From contig JALJOM010000008.1 of assembly GCA_024304885.1 (NCBI GenBank), positions 62,001 through 126,000 of the forward strand: DNA of 64,000 nt. Direction: 5' to 3'. Below, in pieces: positions 18,586 through 27,286 of this stretch. The position numbers were made by a program, and so were the translations under genes. Every line of letters begins with the position of its first letter. The stretch's first letter is position 1. The notes under the pieces were generated by a model. That model did not search any database. It was not told the DNA's origin and saw nothing but the letters and a program-made list of their open reading frames with translations. Source of the DNA: Beijerinckiaceae bacterium (lineage in GTDB: Bacteria > Pseudomonadota > Alphaproteobacteria > Rhizobiales > Beijerinckiaceae).

Positions 18586-21462
18586 ATGAATATCGTCATC
18601 GTCGAATCGCCGGCGAAGGCCAAGACCATCAACAAATACCTCGGCAAAGGCTACGAGGTTCACGCGTCCTACGGTCATGTGCGCGACCTGCCCGCCAAGG
18701 ACGGCTCGGTCGATCCCGCGGCCGATTTCGCCATGCTCTGGGACGTCGATGCCAAGGCGGCGAAGCGGCTTTCCGACATAGCCAAGGCGGTGAAGGACGC
18801 CGACCGGGTCATCCTCGCGACCGACCCCGATCGCGAAGGCGAGGCGATCTCCTGGCACGTTCTCGAGGTCTTGAAGGCGAAGCGCGTCCTGAAGGACAAG
18901 CCCGTCGAGCGCGTCGTCTTCAACGCGATCACGAAATCCGCGATCCTCGAGGCGATGAAATCGCCGCGCGAGATCGACACCGCCCTCGTCGATGCCTATC
19001 TCGCCCGCCGCGCGCTCGACTATCTCGTCGGCTTCAACCTGTCGCCGGTGCTCTGGCGCAAGCTGCCGGGCGCACGCTCGGCAGGCAGGGTCCAGTCGGT
19101 CGCGCTCAGGCTCGTCTGCGACCGCGAGCTCGAGATCGAGAAGTTCGTCGCGCGCGAATATTGGTCGATCCTCGCGCAACTGAAGACGGCGGCCGGCGCG
19201 CCCTTCACCGCCCGTCTCGTCGGTGCCGACGGCCGGAAGATCACGCGCCTCGATGTCGGCACCGGAGAGGAGGCGCGCGCCTTCGAGGCCGCGCTCGAGG
19301 CCGCGCAATTCTCGGTCGCGAAGATCGAGTCGAAGCCCGCCAAGCGCCATCCCGCCGCGCCGTTCACGACCTCGACCCTGCAGCAAGAGGCCTCGCGCAA
19401 GCTCGGCCTCGCTCCGGCGCGCTGCATGCAGCTCGCTCAGCGCCTCTACGAGGGCATCGAGATCGACGGCGAGACGGTCGGCCTCATCACTTATATGCGC
19501 ACCGACGGGGTCGATCTCGCTCCCGAGGCGATCACGGCCGCGCGGAAAGTGATCGGCACGGAATTCGGCCCCGACTACGTGCCGAAGGCGCCGCGCAAAT
19601 ATTCCGTGAAGGCGAAGAACGCCCAGGAGGCGCACGAGGCGATCCGCCCGACCGATGTCGCGCGCCTGCCGGCCCATGTCCGCCGCAGCCTCGACCCCGA
19701 GATGGCGAAGCTCTACGAGCTGATCTGGATCCGGACCATCGCGAGCCAGATGGAATCGGCCGAGCTCGAGCGCACGAGCGTCGATATCCTGGCCGAGGCC
19801 GGGGCACGCCGGCTCGACCTCCGGGCCACCGGTCAGGTGGTGCGCTTCGACGGGTTCCTCAAGCTCTATCAGGAAGGCCGCGACGACGAGGAGGACGAGG
19901 AGAGCGCGCGCCTGCCGCCGATGCGGGAAGCCGAGCGGCTCGGCAAGGACAGAATCGAGATCGCCCAGCACTTCACCGAGCCGCCGCCGCGCTTCACCGA
20001 GGCGACGCTCGTCAAGCGCATGGAGGAGCTCGGCATCGGGCGGCCCTCGACCTATGCCTCGACCCTCGCGGTGCTGAAAGACCGCGACTATGTCCGCATC
20101 GAGAAGAAGCGCCTCGTCCCGGAGGACAAGGGCCGGATCGTCACGGCCTTTCTCGAAAGCTTCTTCAAGCGCTATGTCGAATACGACTTCACCGCCGGTC
20201 TCGAGGAGAAGCTCGACCTCGTCTCGAACCACGAGATCGACTGGAAGGAAGTGCTGCGCGACTTCTGGGCGGATTTCTCGAGCGCCCTCGCCGGGACCAA
20301 GGATCTGCGCACTTCGGAAGTCCTCGACAGCCTGAACGAGCTGCTCGGACCGCACATCTTTCCGGCCAAGGAGGACGGGACCAATCCCCGCGCGTGCCCC
20401 GCCTGCGCCGACGGGCTCCTGTCGTTGAAGATCTCGAAGTTCGGCGCCTTCATAGGCTGCTCCAACTATCCCGAGTGCAAGTTCACCCGAACGCTCGCCA
20501 CCGGAAACGGGGACGGCGAGGGGGACAGCGGGAACGGGGTCAAGGTTCTCGGCCTCCATCCCGACACGGAGGAGGAGATTTCGCTCCGCGACGGGAGGTT
20601 CGGGCCTTATCTCCAGCAGGGCGGCGGCGAGAAGCCGAAGCGCGTCTCGGTCCCGAAGGGCATGTCGCCGGCCGATCTCGACCTCGAGAAGGCCGTCGCG
20701 CTCTTGTCCTTGCCGCGCGAGGTCGCCCGCCATCCCGAGACAGGCGATCCGATCCTCGCCGGGATCGGGCGCTTCGGCCCCTATGTCCAGCACGGCAAGA
20801 CTTACGCGAATCTCGGCAAGGACGACGATGTCCTCGAGATCGGCGCCAATCGCGCCATCGACCTCGTCGTCGCCAAGGAGAGCGGCCTCACCGGGCGGCG
20901 CTTCGGAAGCTCCGAGAGCGCGCCGTCACGGGTGCTCGGCGAGCATCCGCAAGGCGGCCCCGTCACGCTCAAGGCCGGGCGCTTCGGACCCTATGTCAAT
21001 CACGGCAAGGTCAACGCCACGCTGCCGCGCGACGCGGACCCGACCACGGTGACTCTGGACGCGGCCCTCGCGCTCCTGGCGGCGAAGGGCGAGGGCAAGG
21101 CGGCGGCGCAAGGGCGTAGCCTCGGCGCGCATCCGGACGGCGGCGAGATTCTCGTGCGCGAGGGGCGTTTCGGCCCCTATGTCAGCCACGGCAAGACCAA
21201 TGCGACGCTGAAGAAGGGCATGTCGCCCGAGACGATCACGCTCGCGGAGGCACTCCGCCTGATCGAGGACAAGGCGGCGGCGGCGGGGCCGGCCAAGAAG
21301 AAGGCCGGTCCTGCTGCGACCAAGGCCAAGGCACCCGCGAAGGCGAAAGGCACATCCGTCGAGGACGAGGACACCCCGCCGTTCGAGCCCGACGCGCCGA
21401 AGCCCGCAAAGGCAGCCGCGAAGAAAACGGCAGCAAAGCCATCGAAGGCGAAGGGGGCATAG
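18586..21462 (+). CDS. topA: DNA topoisomerase I
   Basis: Relaxes negative supercoils by cutting one strand. The 958-residue protein begins with a Toprim domain (NIVIVESPAKAKTINKYLG; DPDREGEAISWHV). The catalytic Tyr303 is in LITYMRTDG. One four-cysteine zinc ribbon follows (CPACADG ... CSNYPECKF), then several GRFGPYV.HGK C-terminal repeats, and a Lys/Ala-rich tail of about 60 residues that probably binds DNA nonspecifically. The ATG at 18586 starts the family N-terminus. The tail resembles those of other alphaproteobacterial enzymes. Confidence 0.97.
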   Translation: MNIVIVESPAKAKTINKYLGKGYEVHASYGHVRDLPAKDGSVDPAADFAMLWDVDAKAAKRLSDIAKAVKDADRVILATDPDREGEAISWHVLEVLKAKRVLKDKPVERVVFNAITKSAILEAMKSPREIDTALVDAYLARRALDYLVGFNLSPVLWRKLPGARSAGRVQSVALRLVCDRELEIEKFVAREYWSILAQLKTAAGAPFTARLVGADGRKITRLDVGTGEEARAFEAALEAAQFSVAKIESKPAKRHPAAPFTTSTLQQEASRKLGLAPARCMQLAQRLYEGIEIDGETVGLITYMRTDGVDLAPEAITAARKVIGTEFGPDYVPKAPRKYSVKAKNAQEAHEAIRPTDVARLPAHVRRSLDPEMAKLYELIWIRTIASQMESAELERTSVDILAEAGARRLDLRATGQVVRFDGFLKLYQEGRDDEEDEESARLPPMREAERLGKDRIEIAQHFTEPPPRFTEATLVKRMEELGIGRPSTYASTLAVLKDRDYVRIEKKRLVPEDKGRIVTAFLESFFKRYVEYDFTAGLEEKLDLVSNHEIDWKEVLRDFWADFSSALAGTKDLRTSEVLDSLNELLGPHIFPAKEDGTNPRACPACADGLLSLKISKFGAFIGCSNYPECKFTRTLATGNGDGEGDSGNGVKVLGLHPDTEEEISLRDGRFGPYLQQGGGEKPKRVSVPKGMSPADLDLEKAVALLSLPREVARHPETGDPILAGIGRFGPYVQHGKTYANLGKDDDVLEIGANRAIDLVVAKESGLTGRRFGSSESAPSRVLGEHPQGGPVTLKAGRFGPYVNHGKVNATLPRDADPTTVTLDAALALLAAKGEGKAAAQGRSLGAHPDGGEILVREGRFGPYVSHGKTNATLKKGMSPETITLAEALRLIEDKAAAAGPAKKKAGPAATKAKAPAKAKGTSVEDEDTPPFEPDAPKPAKAAAKKTAAKPSKAKGA

Positions 21463-21516
21463 CCCGCGGCGCGGCCGTCGGACGAGGCTCGCGAGCCGCG
21501 CGCACTTGCGACAAAG

Positions 21517-22860
21517 TCACGTCACCTCGAAGAAGGTGGCGAGGCCACGGGACCGGGCCTCGTGCATGAGGCCTTCGATCGGCCATTTGCCGGTCGCATC
21601 GGCGACGAAGGCGACCCGCTTCGTCTTGCCGGGCGGCACCAGCACGCAATTGCGCCAATAGGGCTCCCAGCCGTCGTCGAGACCGTGGAGAATCCGCATG
21701 TAGTGGCCGTGCACGCGCATGTGGTGGACGGCGCTCGTCCGATTGACGAAGCCGAGCGAGACCGGCGTGCCGCGCTTGACGCTGAAGATCGGCTTCTCCG
21801 GAAATCCGGTGACGGCGGCACCGTTCAGCTTCCAGGACCCGGCGTTCTCGGCGGCCTCGATCACGAGGTCGGCGCGGCGCGCGGCCTCGAGCTTGATTTT
21901 CGTCGGCAGCGAGGGAATGGGCTCGAGGGAGGCGATGGGCGGGAGCTCGGCGCGCGGCTCGCCCTCCGTTTTGAAGGTAACGAGAGGCAGGTCTGGATTC
22001 CCCCGCACCACGACACTCGCCTCCATGCCTGGCGCGCTCGGCACATCGAGCATGACGTCGTAGAGGGCGCCGGGGCCGACGGGAAGGGTTCCGCGCGCGG
22101 GCTCGAAAGCCTCGCAAGGCGCGCCGTCCACGGCGAGGACCAGGGGCCGCGCCCCGGTAAACCCGATCGGCAGCACCTCAGACGCGATGGTGCTCGCGAT
22201 GCGCAGCCTCATGCGTGATCGCGGCGCCACGACTTCGCGCAGCGGGACCGGTCGTGAATTGACGGTGAGAAGCGGTGCGCCCGCGCTGTCGCCGGTCGGA
22301 CCGACGAGCGCCCGCGCCTCGGCGTCGAGCGACCATTCGGCGAGGAAGAGCAACATGCCGCGATCGACCGGCGGCGGCTTTGCCTCGTCCACGATCAGCG
22401 CGCCGGCGAGGCCCTTGCCGATCTGCTCCGCGGTCCTCGGCAACACATGGGACTGATACCAGGAGAGGCCGGACTCCCGCGCCGTGAACCGATAGTCGAA
22501 GCTCGATCCCGGCGCGACGGCGGGCTGCGTCAGCCCGGCGATCCCGGCCATGGCATTGGGCACGCGCAGGCCCTGGAGCGAGAAGGTCACGGGCTCGTCG
22601 AGCTTGTTCACGAGGCGCAGCGCGATGTCGTCGCCTTGCTCGAAGCGCAGGAGCGGCCCAGGGATGCTCCCGTCAAATCCTAGGAGCGGGGTCGCTTTCG
22701 CCGGCTCCGGCAGAAGCTGCAGCGTGGCTTCGCGCGCCTCGACAACGCGCAACGCGCCGGCTCCCGAGGGAGCTTCCGCGCGGGCCGGAAGCGGGACGAG
22801 GCAGGCAACGATCTGGCCGAGAATGTGCCGGCGGGTCGGAATCAGCAAGGGCGAGTGCAT
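21517..22860 (-). CDS. Multicopper oxidase homologue lacking copper ligands
   Basis: Tat-exported cupredoxin-fold protein of 447 residues (TRRHILGQ signal, cleavage near PARAEA). The three-domain order of multicopper oxidases is recognisable, but the metal sites are not. The expected HWHG before LRVPNAM reads SLQG, the second HxH region reads WYQSHV, and the C-terminal HCH-H motif reads PIEGLMHEA, so the type 1 Cys is gone. Only HHMRVHGH resembles a ligand site. It is probably not an oxidase; SufI/FtsP is a known copper-free relative. It lies 11 bases after the ICMT-like gene, so the two are co-transcribed. Confidence 0.82.
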   Translation of the reverse strand: MHSPLLIPTRRHILGQIVACLVPLPARAEAPSGAGALRVVEAREATLQLLPEPAKATPLLGFDGSIPGPLLRFEQGDDIALRLVNKLDEPVTFSLQGLRVPNAMAGIAGLTQPAVAPGSSFDYRFTARESGLSWYQSHVLPRTAEQIGKGLAGALIVDEAKPPPVDRGMLLFLAEWSLDAEARALVGPTGDSAGAPLLTVNSRPVPLREVVAPRSRMRLRIASTIASEVLPIGFTGARPLVLAVDGAPCEAFEPARGTLPVGPGALYDVMLDVPSAPGMEASVVVRGNPDLPLVTFKTEGEPRAELPPIASLEPIPSLPTKIKLEAARRADLVIEAAENAGSWKLNGAAVTGFPEKPIFSVKRGTPVSLGFVNRTSAVHHMRVHGHYMRILHGLDDGWEPYWRNCVLVPPGKTKRVAFVADATGKWPIEGLMHEARSRGLATFFEVT

Positions 22861-22871
22861 GCGCCGCCACC

Positions 22872-23342
22872 TCAAATCCAGCGGCGCACGCGGGCCTTGT
22901 AGCGCGAGTAGTCCGCGCCGAACTTGGCTTCGAGATAGGTTTCCTCTCGCGCGATCACGCCATGGTGCAGGATCGCGGCGAAGACCGGCGTCACGAGGAG
23001 AAGCCAGAGCGAGCCGGCGATCAGCGCGATGCCGAGGCAGAGCAGAACCATCGCAAGATAGATCGGGTTGCGGCTCAGCGCGAAAACCCCTGTCGTTACG
23101 ATCGTGCGGGCGGGCTTGCGGACGTCGAGGTTCGTGCCGGCTGCCACCATCTCCCGCGCGGCGAGCCCCGCGATGCCGATCGCCGCGACGACCACGAGGA
23201 CTCCCGCGGGACGGGCGAGGTCCGAGGCCGGCAAGCCCAGCGGCCACAAGGCCTCGAGCCCGAAGCCCGAGGCCAGCGCCGCCGCGAGGATCAAAGGCGG
23301 AAGCGCGATGACCTTCGGCCTGTCGTTCTCCTGGCTCGGCAT
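22872..23342 (-). CDS. Isoprenylcysteine methyltransferase-like membrane protein
   Basis: ICMT/PEMT-type membrane methyltransferase of 156 residues. Four hydrophobic segments are present, and the C-terminal SAM-binding half shows TGVFALSRNPIYLAMVL and EETYLEAKFGADYSRYKARV. Bacterial members methylate unknown small substrates or lipids; protein prenylation is not implied. AAGGGAAG before the ATG at 23342 supports this start over ATGs at 23387 and 23396. It is followed after 11 bases by the copper-free multicopper oxidase homologue. Confidence 0.83.
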   Translation of the reverse strand: MPSQENDRPKVIALPPLILAAALASGFGLEALWPLGLPASDLARPAGVLVVVAAIGIAGLAAREMVAAGTNLDVRKPARTIVTTGVFALSRNPIYLAMVLLCLGIALIAGSLWLLLVTPVFAAILHHGVIAREETYLEAKFGADYSRYKARVRRWI

Positions 23343-23472
23343 GCGGCTTCCCTTTCCGACAAAGAGCGTGATAGCCGAGGCTGTCATCGGGTCCATTGCA
23401 CCCGGCTCGACTCTTGCCCGTCCCGCCACCTTACGCTCGAAAGCCGTAAGCCGGAATGCGCCGGACCGGCCC

Positions 23473-24096
23473 TCAGTCCGGGACCGCCGCGGGCGGCAAG
23501 CCCGCGTTGCGTCTGGCGCGCCCGCGACGCGGCCGCGGGTCCTCGCTTTCACTCCATTGGGTGCGAGCCGGAAACGCCTCGGCCGCGGCAAAGATCGTCT
23601 CGAACCGGCGCAGGAAGCCCGCGACCGCGGCCCGGCTCTCGATGACGATGAGATCATTGTCCTGGCGCTTCAGGCCCGAGGCCGAGAAGTTCGCGGCTCC
23701 GGTGCGGAGCCACCGCCCATCGACCTGATAGGACTTCAGATGCATCAGGGGCGCGCCCGCGCGCTTCACCTTGATCGTCACGCCCGGGTTGGCGAGGAGG
23801 GCGCGCAGCGGCGCGACCGGCGCGCGATCGAGCATCGAGCCTCCGTCGAGATAGAGCCGCACCGCGACGCCTCGCCTCCCGGCGCGGTCGAGCGCCTGCA
23901 TGACCGGCCAGTCGGTCAGGACATAGGCGGCCATGTCGAGTCTCGTGCGGGCGCGGTCGATGAGCGCGACATCGATCCGCTCGAGATTCTCCTCCGGCGC
24001 ATAATGCACGACCGGAGCCGGATCGGCGGTGCAGGAAAGCGGCGCGGCGAGGAGGAGGCAGAGCGCTAGAGCAATTTCCAGCGAAGTGGATACCAC
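23473..24096 (-). CDS. PLD-like domain protein, exported, single HKD motif
   Basis: Phospholipase D superfamily protein of about 207 residues, close to Nuc-type endonucleases that act as dimers with one HKD motif each. The motif is HLKSYQVDGRWLRTGAANFS followed by acidic residues. A hydrophobic leader (ALALCLLLAAPLSC) suggests export, possibly as a lipoprotein, though the lipobox is imperfect. No ATG precedes the leader. The nearest usable start is a GTG at 24096 that lies inside a family B repeat, so the repeat seems to have supplied the start codon and the first few residues. Confidence 0.75.
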   Translation of the reverse strand: MVSTSLEIALALCLLLAAPLSCTADPAPVVHYAPEENLERIDVALIDRARTRLDMAAYVLTDWPVMQALDRAGRRGVAVRLYLDGGSMLDRAPVAPLRALLANPGVTIKVKRAGAPLMHLKSYQVDGRWLRTGAANFSASGLKRQDNDLIVIESRAAVAGFLRRFETIFAAAEAFPARTQWSESEDPRPRRGRARRNAGLPPAAVPD

Positions 24097-24168
24097 TTCG
24101 CGTCGCGAAATTGCGACAAAACAAGGATCTAGAGCTGGTTTTCGATTCTGCTGGATCGGAAACCGCTC
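24067..24168 (+). repeat. Family B palindromic repeat, copy 1
   Basis: TAGAGCAATTTCCAGCGAAG ... CGCGTCGCGAAATTGCGACA, then a second arm GATTCTGCTGGATCGGAAAC. This is a good full-length example of the family and overlaps the 5' end of the PLD-like gene. Confidence 0.9.
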
Positions 24169-24252
24169 AAGTATCGCACGAGGAAAGCTCACCATTACAC
24201 GTCCAGGTTGTCGCTCTCCCTTGCTTGGCACGTCTTGGTTACAAAAGCATCA

Positions 24253-24387
24253 ATGGACAGGCTTGCGCGATCCGAAGGGCGCGGGCTCGTGCGCTGGCTG
24301 CGCCCCGAGTATCAGCGCGCGCGGGCGCGCGTCGGCTTCGTTCACACGAGCGACGGCATGACCTTCGCCTCCCGCCGCGTCGCATGA
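24253..24387 (+). pseudogene. Possible C-terminal remnant of a DNA methylase
   Basis: A 44-codon frame reads GRGLVRWLRPEYQRARAR and then a short unrelated end. The RGLVRWLRPEYQ string resembles the extreme C-terminus of large type IIG/MmeI-like restriction-modification methylases as I recall them. No other part of such a gene is present nearby. It could also be a chance frame. Confidence 0.25.
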
Positions 24388-24840
24388 TGCGCCTGCCCCG
24401 ATCCCATGCCGGGGCAAGGTCGGAATGCGACACTGCTCGTCTTTCGCGCCGCGGCTCTCTATATTGTGCACGTCATGGCGTCGTCGGCGCGCTTCCGAAC
24501 GCCGGCTACGCTCCAGCAAGGGACAAAGTTTCAACATAAAGGAGCCGCAAGGATCCGGCCCTAAAGCATCTTCCGGCGGGCCGGAGACCCGCTCGCGCAC
24601 CGGACCGCGAATACTCGGCGCACCGGCGGATTCCGAGCCGCCTCCCTGTCGATCCGGAGAGCGAGGGAACCGGTTTCCGACGGTTCGGCGTGAAACACTG
24701 CCGGCCGGAGCGCCGCTAGGGCCGCGACGCCGAGGCGACGCCTCGCCCGCCGAGCCGGTCCCCGCTGCAGGGAGACCGGTCGGCATTTTCATCGAAGGTG
24801 ACGGGGGCAGCGGCCCGCGGAGCACGAGGGACCCTATTTC
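24388..24840. other. 453-base region before mrcA
   Basis: No gene supported. A family B copy and the 44-codon fragment lie just to its left. No convincing promoter was assigned, though 24460-24475 (CTCTATATTGTGCACG) contains a TATATT-like hexamer. Confidence 0.4.
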
Positions 24841-27252
24841 ATGCGTTTGATCGCCCGGTTCATCGGTTTCCTGTTCGCGACCACGGCGCTTCTGTTCGTC
24901 GTCGGTGCCGGTGTCGCCGGGCTCCTGCTCTACCAATACACCCAGGACCTGCCCGACTATTCCCAGCTCAAGACCTACGAGCCTCCGATCATGACTCGCG
25001 TCCACGCGAGCGACGGGTCGCTCGTGGCCGAATATGCGCGCGAGCGGCGCCTCTACCTGCCGATCTCGGCCATCCCGCCGCTCGTGAAGGAGGCCTTCAT
25101 CTCGGCCGAGGACAAGCATTTCTACACCCATGCCGGCATCGATCCCGAAGGCATCGTCCGGGCCCTGATCGTGCTCGGCCAGGGCGGGCGGCGGGTCCAG
25201 GGCGCCTCGACGATCACCCAGCAGGTCGCCAAGAACTTCCTCCTGACCAACGAGCGCTCGTTCGAGCGCAAGATCCGCGAGGCCATCCTCTCGTTCAGGA
25301 TCGAGAGCGCCTATACCAAGGACAAGATTCTCGAGCTCTACCTGAACGAGATCTACCTAGGCCTCGGCAACTACGGGGTCGCCGCCGCGGCCCTGAACTA
25401 TTACGGCAAGTCCGTCCACGAGCTCACCGTGGCCCAGGCCGCCTATCTCGCCGCGCTGCCCAAGGCGCCGTCGAACTATCACCCGTTCCAGAATCGCGAG
25501 CGGGCGATCGAGCGGCGCAACTGGGTCATCGATCGCATGGTCGAGAACGGTCACCTCGCCCGCGATGTCGGGGAGAAGGCGAAGGCCGAGCCGCTCGGCG
25601 TCAATCCGCGGGTCCTCTCCCCCAATGATTTCGCCGCCGGCTTCTTCGCCGAGGAGGTCCGCCGCGAGCTCGGCGAGCGCTACGGCGAGAAGAAGCTCTA
25701 CGAGGGCGGCCTCTCGGTCCGCACCACGCTCGATCCCAAGATGCAGCTGATGGCGCGCCGCGCGCTGGTCGACGGCCTCGTGCGCTACGACGAGGCGCAC
25801 GGCTTCCGCGGCCCGATGCGCCACATCGACATCAGCCACGACTGGGGCGTGCCGCTCGCCGAGATTCCCGCGCTCGGCGATGTCGCGCCGTGGCGGCTCG
25901 CCGTCATCCTCGACCTCGCGGACCAGTCGGCGCGCATCGGCCTGCAGCCCCGGCGCGAGAAATCCGGCGAGGTCGAGCGCGAGCGCGAGGTCGCCACGCT
26001 GACCAATGCCGGCCTGAAATGGACCCGCGGAACCGGCTCGCGCGCCTCGCTCGTGCCGGGCGACGTCGTCTATGCCGAGCCGCTCGACGGCAAGCCGGGG
26101 CAATACCGGCTGCGCCAGATTCCCGAGGTCGGCGGCGCGATCGTCGCGATGGACCCGCATACGGGCCGGGTCTTCGCCATGGTCGGCGGATTCTCCTTCG
26201 ACCAGTCCGAGTTCAACCGGGCGACCCAGGCCTATCGCCAGCCGGGCTCCTCGTTCAAGCCGATCGTCTATGCGACCGCGCTCGACAACGGCTATACGCC
26301 CTCCTCCATCGTCATCGACGCCCCGATCGAGATCGATCAGGGTCCGGGCCTGCCGCCCTGGCGGCCGGACAATTTCGAGGGCAAGTCGAGCGGCCCGCAC
26401 ACCCTGCGCTACGGCATCGAGCACTCGGTCAACCAGATGACGGTGCGGCTCGCGCGGGACGTCGGCATGCCGCTCATCGCCGAATATGCCAAGCGTTTCG
26501 GAATCTACGACGATCCGCCGATCTATCTCGCCATGTCGCTCGGCTCCGGCGAGACCACGCTGCTCAGGATGACGACGGCCTATTCGATGCTCTGCAACGG
26601 CGGCAAGAGGATCAAGTCGACCTTCATCGACCGGATCCAGGACCGGTCCGGCCACACGATCTACCGCCACGACGAGCGGACCTGCCAAGGCTGCGACGCC
26701 CCGAGCTGGCAGAACCAGGCCGAGCCGCGGCTCATCGACCGGCGCGAGCAGGTCCTCGATCCGCTCACCGCCTATCAGATCACCTCGATCATGGAAGGCG
26801 TGGTCCAGCGCGGGACCGGCCAGAGGGTCAAGGCGGTCGGCAAGCATCTCGCCGGCAAGACCGGCACGACCAACGAGGCGAAGGACCTCTGGTTCATCGG
26901 CTTCTCGCCCGACCTCGCGGTCGGGGTTTTCGTGGGCTACGACCAGCCGCGCTCGCTCGGCGGCTCGGCGCAGGCCTCGCAGTTCGCGGCGCCGATCTTC
27001 CGCGACTTCATGACGATGGCGCTGAAGGACAAGCCGGACGTGCCGTTCCGCGTGCCCCCGGGCATCAAGCTGATCTCGGTCAACGCGAAGAGCGGCCTGC
27101 GCTCGACGGGACAGGGCTCGATCCTCGAGGCCTTCAAGCCGGGGACCGCGCCGCCCGACACCTATGCGGCGGGCGATTCCTCGCCACGCGCCCAGGCGAT
27201 CCAGCCCGACGCCGACCGCCTCGTCGGCACCGGCACCGGCGGGCTCTACTGA
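24841..27252 (+). CDS. mrcA: Penicillin-binding protein 1A
   Basis: Bifunctional peptidoglycan synthase of 803 residues anchored by one N-terminal helix (LFATTALLFVVGAGVAGLLL). The glycosyltransferase GT51 domain has the catalytic Glu90 in ISAEDKHFYTHAGID and GASTITQQVAKNFLL. The transpeptidase domain has SxxK at Ser470 (PGSSFKPIVY), SVN (EHSVNQMTVR) and KTG (LAGKTGTTNEAKD). Length and motif order are standard for alphaproteobacterial PBP1A. It is probably monocistronic, and a convergent MFS gene follows after 34 bases. Confidence 0.96.
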   Translation: MRLIARFIGFLFATTALLFVVGAGVAGLLLYQYTQDLPDYSQLKTYEPPIMTRVHASDGSLVAEYARERRLYLPISAIPPLVKEAFISAEDKHFYTHAGIDPEGIVRALIVLGQGGRRVQGASTITQQVAKNFLLTNERSFERKIREAILSFRIESAYTKDKILELYLNEIYLGLGNYGVAAAALNYYGKSVHELTVAQAAYLAALPKAPSNYHPFQNRERAIERRNWVIDRMVENGHLARDVGEKAKAEPLGVNPRVLSPNDFAAGFFAEEVRRELGERYGEKKLYEGGLSVRTTLDPKMQLMARRALVDGLVRYDEAHGFRGPMRHIDISHDWGVPLAEIPALGDVAPWRLAVILDLADQSARIGLQPRREKSGEVEREREVATLTNAGLKWTRGTGSRASLVPGDVVYAEPLDGKPGQYRLRQIPEVGGAIVAMDPHTGRVFAMVGGFSFDQSEFNRATQAYRQPGSSFKPIVYATALDNGYTPSSIVIDAPIEIDQGPGLPPWRPDNFEGKSSGPHTLRYGIEHSVNQMTVRLARDVGMPLIAEYAKRFGIYDDPPIYLAMSLGSGETTLLRMTTAYSMLCNGGKRIKSTFIDRIQDRSGHTIYRHDERTCQGCDAPSWQNQAEPRLIDRREQVLDPLTAYQITSIMEGVVQRGTGQRVKAVGKHLAGKTGTTNEAKDLWFIGFSPDLAVGVFVGYDQPRSLGGSAQASQFAAPIFRDFMTMALKDKPDVPFRVPPGIKLISVNAKSGLRSTGQGSILEAFKPGTAPPDTYAAGDSSPRAQAIQPDADRLVGTGTGGLY

Positions 27253-27286
27253 GCCGCTTCGCAGGCGAGCATGGCGCGAGACACCG

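Noticed and set aside
18352-20793. 813-codon minus-strand open frame opposite topA
   Set aside because: High-GC antisense shadow of an unambiguous topoisomerase gene, with Arg/Leu/Glu-rich composition.
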